A stretch of DNA of 64,000 bases, taken from contig JALCHN010000001.1 of NCBI GenBank assembly GCA_022644775.1, positions 1 through 64,000 of the forward strand, given 5' to 3'. Shown piece after piece: positions 56,605-64,000 of the stretch. The notes below the pieces were generated by a model. It did no database searches, was not told where the DNA came from, and saw nothing but the letters and a program-made list of their open reading frames with translations. Position numbers and translations under genes: made by a program. The first letter of the stretch is position 1; each line of letters opens with the position of its first letter. Origin of the DNA: Eggerthellaceae bacterium. GTDB lineage: Bacteria > Actinomycetota > Coriobacteriia > Coriobacteriales > Eggerthellaceae.

Positions 56605-56650
56605 GCGGTCCCCATGGGCGCGACGGCGAGCCGGCATCCATGGGGACCGC
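56605..56650. repeat. 13-bp perfect inverted repeat between coaE and uvrB
   Basis: GCGGTCCCCATGG (56605-56617) / CCATGGGGACCGC (56638-56650). Confidence 0.8.
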
Positions 56651-56673
56651 CCCAAAGGTCGTGTGAAGGCGCG

Positions 56674-57279
56674 CTAGCGCTTCGAGATCTGGTCCCAGAC
56701 CTCGTCGACGCGGGCGCGCAGGTCGTCGATCGACCCCTTGTTGGAGATGATGTAGTCGCTCCACAGGGCGCGCTGTTCGTCGGACACCTGGCGCTTGATG
56801 CGGTTGCGGACGTCCTTTTCGGAAAAGCCCTTGGCCACCGCGCGCTCGATGCGCAGGCGCGTGGGAGCCGTGACGCAGACGACGCCGTCGTCGCCGCGGA
56901 AGAGCGGGGCAAAGGTGCCGTCGGGGCCGTCGTAGGCGGAAATCTCGACGAAGGAGACCTCGCAACCCGCGCGCTCGAGCGCCTCGAGGCGGTCTTCGGC
57001 CACCTTGAGCAGGCGGGGCTGGGTGATCTGGTTGAGCTTGACCGTGGCGCTCGGAGTGGCGAAGGCCTTAGCCGCGAGCTTCTTGTGGTCGACCTCCCCG
57101 TTTTCGTCGAGGATGTCGGAGCCGAAGGTTTCGGCCAGCATGCTGATCACTTCGGGTTTCAGGAGCACTTCATGGCCGCAGTCGTCGAGATCGACGCACT
57201 TCGCCCCATGCTCTTGCAGCATCCGCGAGACGGTGGATTTCCCCGAACCGATTCCGCCGATGAGCACACAACGTTTCAT
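56674..57279 (-). CDS. coaE: dephospho-CoA kinase
   Basis: MKRCVLIGGIGSGKSTVSRMLQEHGAKCVDLD. Confidence 0.95.
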   Translation of the reverse strand: MKRCVLIGGIGSGKSTVSRMLQEHGAKCVDLDDCGHEVLLKPEVISMLAETFGSDILDENGEVDHKKLAAKAFATPSATVKLNQITQPRLLKVAEDRLEALERAGCEVSFVEISAYDGPDGTFAPLFRGDDGVVCVTAPTRLRIERAVAKGFSEKDVRNRIKRQVSDEQRALWSDYIISNKGSIDDLRARVDEVWDQISKR

Positions 57280-57488
57280 ACGTACCCCCCTTGCAAGCGC
57301 TGCGCCCTGCGCGCGCCGACTCGAACCCTCCTTGTGGAACGCTTTCCATCCTATCACGCGCGCGCCCGCCTGCGCGCGCCGGGCAGCATCGGTTCGGTAA
57401 CCGTACAGAGCCCGCCCCTTTGCCCAACCGGAGCGCGGCGCGCACGCACCCCGCAGCGACTTTGCCCGATCTTTTCGCTCGCGGGGAA

Positions 57489-57505
57489 TGTCACAGCCGC
57501 GTCAC
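57489..57505 (+). promoter_or_regulatory. candidate Pho box upstream of pstS
   Basis: TGTCACAGCCGCGTCAC: TGTCA/CGTCA direct repeats with 11-nt periodicity. Confidence 0.45.
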
Positions 57506-57666
57506 GAACGGGCAAAGGCATTTCGGCGCCGTGCGCCGCATGTGGGCCCGAATTCAAAATCAGGGCAATATCTGGCCGTCGCGTCGCGCGACCGGCGTGC
57601 GGCCACCCTATGATGCCGTGCTGATGGGCCTTATCGGGGCACCACGTAGATCGAGAGGATTAAGGT

Positions 57667-58632
57667 ATGTCAAATCGCATCGAAGGCAAGCAGTTCTCGC
57701 GCCGTTCGTTCTTGGGTCTGATGGGCGTCGCCGGCGTCACCGCGCTCAGCATGGGCCTCACCGGCTGCGGATCGAGCTCCCAGAGCTCCTCGAGCTCTAG
57801 CTCGTCCACCTCGTCGATCGCCAGCTCGAAGACGCTCTCCGGCAGCATCACCGCCGTGGGATCGACCGCCCTGCAGCCCCTCGTCGAAGCTGCGGCCGAA
57901 CAGTTCATGCAGCAGAACCCGGGCGTGCAGATCACCGTCCAGGGCGGCGGCTCGGGCCAGGGCATCACGCAGATCGCCCAGGGCGCCGTGCAGATCGGCG
58001 ATTCCGACGTCTTCGCCGAAAGCAAGCTCTCCGACGCGAGCGACCTGGCCAAGATCAAGGATAACCAGGTGTGCGTCGTGGGCATGGGCCCGGTCGCCCA
58101 CAAGGACTGCGGCGTGACCAACCTGAGCATGGAGCAGCTGCAGGGCATCTTCACCGGCAAGATCACCAACTGGAGCGAAGTGGGTGGCGCCGACCAGGCC
58201 ATCGTCGTCCTCAACCGCGCTTCAGGCTCCGGCACCCGCGCCACCTTCGAAGACGCCGTCCTGAAGGGCGTCGACGTTCCCGAAACCTTCAAGCCGCAGG
58301 AGCAGGATTCTTCGGGCACCGTCGCCAAGATGGTCAAGGAGACCCCGGGCACCATTTCCTACCTGGCCTTCTCCTACTTCGACGACAACATGGTCGCCCT
58401 TTCGGTCGACAACGCCGAACCGAAGGAAGCCAACGTCGAAACCAACGACTGGAAGATCTGGGCCTACGAGCACATGTACACCGCCGCCAGCCCCGACGAG
58501 ACCACCCAGGCCTTCATCGACTACATGATGGGCGACGACGTTCAGGGCAGCCTGGTCGAGCAGACCGGCTACATCCCCGTGACCGGCATGAAGGTCGCCC
58601 GCGACAAAGACGGCAACGTGAGCAACAAATAG
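57667..58632 (+). CDS. pstS: phosphate ABC transporter substrate-binding lipoprotein (Tat-type signal)
   Basis: FSRRSFLGLMGVAGVTALSMGLTGCGSSSQSSSSS; GSTALQPLVEAAAEQF; GSGTRATFE. Confidence 0.94.
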   Translation: MSNRIEGKQFSRRSFLGLMGVAGVTALSMGLTGCGSSSQSSSSSSSSTSSIASSKTLSGSITAVGSTALQPLVEAAAEQFMQQNPGVQITVQGGGSGQGITQIAQGAVQIGDSDVFAESKLSDASDLAKIKDNQVCVVGMGPVAHKDCGVTNLSMEQLQGIFTGKITNWSEVGGADQAIVVLNRASGSGTRATFEDAVLKGVDVPETFKPQEQDSSGTVAKMVKETPGTISYLAFSYFDDNMVALSVDNAEPKEANVETNDWKIWAYEHMYTAASPDETTQAFIDYMMGDDVQGSLVEQTGYIPVTGMKVARDKDGNVSNK

Positions 58633-58661
58633 CGCAAACCCCTGGTATCTGAAGGAGAACG

Positions 58662-59642
58662 ATGGCCGAAGCAGTACAGCCGGCGGCGCCGGCCCCCCAA
58701 CCGGCGCCGCAAGCGCCCCAAGCGGCGCGAGCGCGCGCGAAGCGCATGATGCCCAAGAAGCGCGTCGAGCTTTTGGGCGGTGGAATCAGCGGGGCGTGCG
58801 CGGGTCTTGCCACCCTGCTCGTTGTGACGCTGATCTTCATGGTAGCCCAGCACGGCTTGGCGACCTTCACCACGGACGGCATCTCTTTGGCCTCGTTCTT
58901 CGGGGGCACCACCTGGAACCCCCACTCCACCGACGACGCCGGCGCGCCCCTTGTGGGCGCGCTGCCCATGATCATCGGTTCCTTCGGCGTGACGATCATG
59001 TCGACCCTGTTCGTCTTTCCCTTCGCGATCGGCGCCGCGATCTTCGTGGTCGAGATCCAGCCCACGTTCGGGCGCAAGGTCCTGCAGCCGGTCATCGAGC
59101 TTCTGGTGGGCATCCCCTCGGTCGTCTTCGGCCTGCTGGGCCTTTCGATCATCGTGCCCTTCATCCGCGGCATAGCAGGCGGCACCGGCTACGGCCTACT
59201 CGCCGGCTCGATCGTGCTCGCCGTCATGGTGCTGCCCACGGTCACCTCGCTTTCCATCGACGCGATCGCGGCCGTGCCCAAGTCCTACCGCGAAGGCTCC
59301 TTAGGCCTCGGCTGCTCGCGCTGGCAGACCATCTGGAAAGTGGTCCTGCGCAGCGCCCTTCCCGGCATCATGACCGCCCTCATCCTGGGCATGACCCGCG
59401 CCTTCGGCGAGGCGCTCGCCGTGCAGATGGTCATCGGCAACGCGGCCGTGATCCCCACCTCGCTCGTAACGCCCGCCGCCACCCTCACCTCGGTGCTCAC
59501 GATGGGCATGGGCAACGAGGCCATGGGCACCATGTACAACGACGTGCTCTGGTCGCTGGCCCTCGTGCTGCTCGCCATGTCCCTGGCGTTCATCCTCATC
59601 GTCCACCTGATCGGCCGCAAGGGAGCAAAGATCAATGGCTAA
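58662..59642 (+). CDS. pstC: phosphate ABC transporter permease
   Basis: MTALILGMTRAFGEALAVQMVIGN; order pstS-C-A-B. Confidence 0.95.
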   Translation: MAEAVQPAAPAPQPAPQAPQAARARAKRMMPKKRVELLGGGISGACAGLATLLVVTLIFMVAQHGLATFTTDGISLASFFGGTTWNPHSTDDAGAPLVGALPMIIGSFGVTIMSTLFVFPFAIGAAIFVVEIQPTFGRKVLQPVIELLVGIPSVVFGLLGLSIIVPFIRGIAGGTGYGLLAGSIVLAVMVLPTVTSLSIDAIAAVPKSYREGSLGLGCSRWQTIWKVVLRSALPGIMTALILGMTRAFGEALAVQMVIGNAAVIPTSLVTPAATLTSVLTMGMGNEAMGTMYNDVLWSLALVLLAMSLAFILIVHLIGRKGAKING

Positions 59643-60591
59643 CACCGCAACGCCCCAACCCGCCCCGCGTCTTATCGACCCCGACGCCGTCGTCGCCCAC
59701 GTCGAAAAGGCGCGACGTCAGAGCAAAGCGGCCACGGTCATCCTCACGGCGATCGCCGGCGCCATCTGCGTGTTGCTCGCGGCCATCCTGGTCTACATCA
59801 TTTCGGCCGGCGCCTCGAAGGCCTTCGACCCCGCCTTCCTCACGAGCCCGCCCCAGCAGTTCAAAGAGGGCGGCGGCATCGGTCCCGAGCTCTTCAACTC
59901 CTTCTACCTGCTCGTGCTCACGCTCGTGATTTCGATCCCCTTGTCGCTGGGCGCCGCCATCTTCCTGGTGGAATACGCCCCCGACAACTGGGTCACCCGC
60001 GCGGTGAAGACGGCCATCGAAGTGCTCTCCTCCCTGCCTTCGATCGTCGTGGGCCTCTTCGGTTTCCTGCTCTTCGTGCTGCAGATGAGCTGGGGCTTCT
60101 CGATCATCTCGGGCGCGCTCGCCCTCACGATGTTCAACATTCCCATCCTGCTGCGCGTGATCCAGCAGGCCCTCGAAGCGGTGCCCACCGACCAGCGCGA
60201 CGCGGGCCTGGCGCTCGGCATGACCCGCTGGGAGACCACGGTGCACATCCTGCTCCCCTGCGCCATGCCCGCGATCATCACCGGCGTGATCCTGTCGGCC
60301 GGCCGCGTGTTCGGCGAGGCCGCAGCCCTGATCTACACGGCCGGCCAGTCGGCCCCGGCGCTCGACTTCACGAGCTTCGATTTGACCAATCCCGCCTGCC
60401 CCTGGAACATCTGGCGCCCGGCCGAAACGCTTGCCGTGCACATCTGGAAGATAAACTCCGAAGGCGTGGTCCCCGACCTCACAGCCGTGTCCGACGGCAC
60501 CGCCGCCGTGCTCGTGATCTGCATCCTCGCCTTTAACCTGATCGCCCGATTCGCCGGCCGCCGTCTTTCGAAGAAACTCACGGCCGAATAG
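59635..60591 (+). CDS. pstA: phosphate ABC transporter permease
   Basis: MTRWETTVHILLPCAMPAIITGVILSAGRVFGEAAAL; overlaps pstC by 8 bp. Confidence 0.95.
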   Translation: MANTATPQPAPRLIDPDAVVAHVEKARRQSKAATVILTAIAGAICVLLAAILVYIISAGASKAFDPAFLTSPPQQFKEGGGIGPELFNSFYLLVLTLVISIPLSLGAAIFLVEYAPDNWVTRAVKTAIEVLSSLPSIVVGLFGFLLFVLQMSWGFSIISGALALTMFNIPILLRVIQQALEAVPTDQRDAGLALGMTRWETTVHILLPCAMPAIITGVILSAGRVFGEAAALIYTAGQSAPALDFTSFDLTNPACPWNIWRPAETLAVHIWKINSEGVVPDLTAVSDGTAAVLVICILAFNLIARFAGRRLSKKLTAE

Positions 60592-60610
60592 AGAGAGCTG
60601 ACGAACGTTT

Positions 60611-61462
<852 letters not shown>

Positions 61463-61503
61463 GCCGCCCCGTCTGGTCGCCATTCAATACGAGGGAGCAT
61501 TCC

Positions 61504-62418
61504 ATGCAACAGCAATCCACGGAAGCAAACAAGCCGACCACGGCGCCCGGCGCTGCCGCGACGCCGGCGGCGACTCGCCCCAACGACGTGTCGCTGATCG
61601 ACCGCGCCAGCGTGCTCGAAGAGGCGGACGCGATTTCGCACTACGCGGCGCCCGTGCCGTCCAACGCGCCCGCCAAGATGCGCACGCGCAACGTGAACCT
61701 CTACTACGGCGAGTTCCACGCCCTGAAGCACGTCAACCTCAACATCCCCGAACACGAGGTCACCGCCCTCATCGGGCCGTCGGGTTGCGGCAAGTCGACC
61801 TTCTTGCGCTGCCTGAACCGCATGAACGACCTCATCGAGGGCTGCCGGGTGGAAGGCGAGGTCACGCTCGACGGCATCGACGTCTACCGGGACCTCGACC
61901 CTGCCCTTCTGCGCTGCCGCGTGGGCATGGTCTTTCAGCACCCCAACCCCTTTCCCATGAGCGTCTACGACAACGTGGCCTACGGGCCGCGCGCCCACGG
62001 CATCACCAAGCGCGCCGACCTCGACGATATCGTCGAGCAGAGCCTGCGCGACGCCGCCGTGTGGGACGAGCTGAAAGACCGCCTCGACGCCAACGGCCTG
62101 GGGCTTTCAGGCGGCCAGGCCCAGCGCCTCTGCATCGCCCGCGCCCTGGCCATCGCCCCCGACGTCCTGCTCATGGACGAGGCCACGAGCGCCCTCGACC
62201 CCATTTCGACCAACAAGGTCGAAGAGCTCGTGGGCGCGCTCAAGGACCGCTACACGATCGTCTTGGTGACCCACAACATGCTGCAGGCCACCCGCGTCGC
62301 CCAGAAGACCGCCTTCTTCCTGATGGGCGAGATGGTCGAGGCCGGGCCCACGATGCAGATCTTCGAAGACCCCCAGGATACGCGCACGAAAGACTACGTG
62401 TCCGGGCGATTCGGTTAA
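61504..62418 (+). CDS. pstB: phosphate ABC transporter ATP-binding protein, copy 2
   Basis: [57 protein letters not shown]. Confidence 0.95.
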   Translation: MQQQSTEANKPTTAPGAAATPAATRPNDVSLIDRASVLEEADAISHYAAPVPSNAPAKMRTRNVNLYYGEFHALKHVNLNIPEHEVTALIGPSGCGKSTFLRCLNRMNDLIEGCRVEGEVTLDGIDVYRDLDPALLRCRVGMVFQHPNPFPMSVYDNVAYGPRAHGITKRADLDDIVEQSLRDAAVWDELKDRLDANGLGLSGGQAQRLCIARALAIAPDVLLMDEATSALDPISTNKVEELVGALKDRYTIVLVTHNMLQATRVAQKTAFFLMGEMVEAGPTMQIFEDPQDTRTKDYVSGRFG

Positions 62419-62444
62419 CCGGACATCTCCCTTCCCTCTAGCCT

Positions 62445-62480
62445 GGAACGGGCCCGCACTATGCGGGCCCGTTCCCTTTT
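62445..62480. terminator. bidirectional terminator
   Basis: GGAACGGGCCCGCA cta TGCGGGCCCGTTCC CTTTT. Confidence 0.85.
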
Positions 62481-62523
62481 GTGCGCCGGGAATTCCGGCT
62501 GCACGTTATGCGCTCGTGGGCGC

Positions 62524-63606
62524 TTAGGCGGCCAGCTCGGCCTCGTCGATGCGGGCGCGGGCCTGTTCGTAGTCGCGCGTGCCGACGAAGACCTCGTGCT
62601 TGTAGGGGTTCACGCCGAGCTTCTTGGCACGGTAGGCGATGTAGGCGATCGCGAAGACGTTCACCGCAAGGGCGATGAGCGACACGGTGAGGTTGACCGT
62701 GTAGTTGAGGGTGGAGTTCACCGCGAACACCGAATCGAATCCCATCTGGGGGAAGCTGTCCTGGAACTGCGGGAAGACCTGGGCGAACATGCACCAAATG
62801 GCCAGCGTGTTCGCACGGTTCTGGATCCAGCCGCCCTTGTTCCAGAAGGCGTTTGCCACCGTGGGAGCCAGCAGCAGGGCCAGACCGCAGTACCATGAGT
62901 GGTTGGGCAGGCAGTTATAGGTGTAGCAGAAGTTCCAGATGTCGTAAGCCAGGATGAAGACCCAGGTCATGTCGGCCCAGACCATGTCGTCCTTCTTCTT
63001 AGAGGTGTAGATGGCCCACCAGCCGGTCATGCAGAAGATGTTGATGAGGCCGGCAATGCCGTTGAAGAGGTTGTTGTAGCCGGCAATCTGCGTGGCGTGC
63101 TCGCTCGTGACCCACACGACCGAGCCGTTCTGCACGAAGGCGCCTGCCGATCCGGGCACCGAGGGGTCCTGAATCACGCCGGCCGTGAACTGGAGGTAGT
63201 GGATGAAGGATTCGAAATCGCTCACGTTGGCGATCATGATGTTGATGGCCACGATGATGAAGGGGAAGCATTTGAACATTTCGGACTTGCCGAGCTTGCC
63301 CCAGTGGTACTTGATGATCATGAAGCCGATGCAGCCTGCGAGCGCCGCGTAGACCTTGGCGTAATGGAACCATCCGTTTTGGAAGAGCACGGTGGGATTG
63401 TTGACGCCCCAGGAAAGCCCTGCGTTGGCGGCGAGCGTCACCGCGATACAGTAGATCGTCATGAAGATGGGCAGCACGACGAACATGATGATGCCGCCCG
63501 TTTTCGATCGACGAGCGAACTCGTTGAGCAGGATGAGCCCGATGAACACCATCACCCAGCCTACCCACTGGAACAACGCGTTGTCTCCGTACACTTGGAA
63601 TAGCAT
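62524..63606 (-). CDS. DUF5692-like polytopic membrane protein
   Basis: 360 aa; MLFQVYGDNALFQWVGWVMVFIGLILLNEFARRSKTGGIIMFVVLPIFMTIYC; family recalled, not searched. Confidence 0.7.
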   Translation of the reverse strand: MLFQVYGDNALFQWVGWVMVFIGLILLNEFARRSKTGGIIMFVVLPIFMTIYCIAVTLAANAGLSWGVNNPTVLFQNGWFHYAKVYAALAGCIGFMIIKYHWGKLGKSEMFKCFPFIIVAINIMIANVSDFESFIHYLQFTAGVIQDPSVPGSAGAFVQNGSVVWVTSEHATQIAGYNNLFNGIAGLINIFCMTGWWAIYTSKKKDDMVWADMTWVFILAYDIWNFCYTYNCLPNHSWYCGLALLLAPTVANAFWNKGGWIQNRANTLAIWCMFAQVFPQFQDSFPQMGFDSVFAVNSTLNYTVNLTVSLIALAVNVFAIAYIAYRAKKLGVNPYKHEVFVGTRDYEQARARIDEAELAA

Positions 63607-63767
63607 GGTCCGACCTCCTCGTCGTTCCTACTGGCATATACCGTTCGAATCGCCCTAAAGACGCGACGACCCAAGGCCCCGCCCTCACGGGGTCTCCTTA
63701 GCAGGTCGATCGGAATGAAAACAGAGGACGCACGAGCGCCCGCGTCGCGCGGCCGCTTCCTTCTCTC

Positions 63768-64000
63768 CTAGCGGCACTCTTCTTCGGGCGTCAGGTCGCT
63801 CGCAGGGTCCCTGCGGGCGGAACCGTCAAGGTCGAGCCGAAGCGCCTGAGCGATGAGGTCTTCCAGAAGCTCGTCGGGGGCGTCCGGATTCTGCCGGACG
63901 TAGCTCACCAGCCCCACCACGAGCAGATAGAACGTCTCGTAGACGTGATCGATCCGCTGGTAGTGGTAACGGGCGTACTCGACGGCCGTGGTGTCGGTTA
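63768..64000 (-). CDS. C-terminal fragment of hypothetical protein (truncated by window edge)
   Basis: open frame TDTTAVEYARYHYQRIDHVYETFYLLVVGLVSYVRQNPDAPDELLEDLIAQALRLDLDGSARRDPASDLTPEEECR*. Confidence 0.55.
   Translation of the reverse strand, partial: TDTTAVEYARYHYQRIDHVYETFYLLVVGLVSYVRQNPDAPDELLEDLIAQALRLDLDGSARRDPASDLTPEEECR

Noticed and set aside
54772-57624. 950-aa plus-strand ORF antisense to uvrB and coaE
   Set aside because: Longest spurious ORF in the window; low-complexity V/H/D/R composition, no domain, covers two real genes

Overview
64 kb, GC-rich window from an actinobacterial chromosome, probably Coriobacteriia (inferred from gene content only). Most of it is well-conserved housekeeping sequence: an aspartate aminotransferase, pyruvate:ferredoxin oxidoreductase, an orphan Vsr nuclease, adk, a str/S10/spc ribosomal-protein supercluster (rpsL to secY, minus strand), a fused serine dehydratase, rnr-smpB, ftsEX with an S41 peptidase homologue, a split transketolase, prfB, secA, a large BTAD/SARP-like regulator, tRNA-Gln and tRNA-Glu, a NYN-LOTUS protein, a CCA-adding enzyme, recN, dtd, an EFR1-type ferredoxin, an Rrf2 regulator, a Tat-exported rubrerythrin, uvrB, coaE, a pst operon with two pstB genes, and a DUF5692-like membrane protein. 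No CRISPR array, prophage, IS element or obvious defence island was seen. The best leads are: (1) a ~28 bp motif shared by the upstream regions of rplB and rpsL; (2) a ribosomal supercluster broken into apparently separate transcription units, including a head-on glycosyltransferase gene between rplB and rplW; (3) three abutting perfect hairpins in the rplX-rplE gap; (4) a lipoprotein rubrerythrin behind a three-hairpin leader and a Fur-box-like site; (5) an S41 peptidase homologue apparently lacking its catalytic serine next to ftsEX; (6) a smpB-linked acidic DEDGNP-repeat protein; (7) a ~0.9 kb region beside the tRNAs with no credible gene but four copies of a GACCGCA motif. All calls come from reading the sequence; no database search was run.
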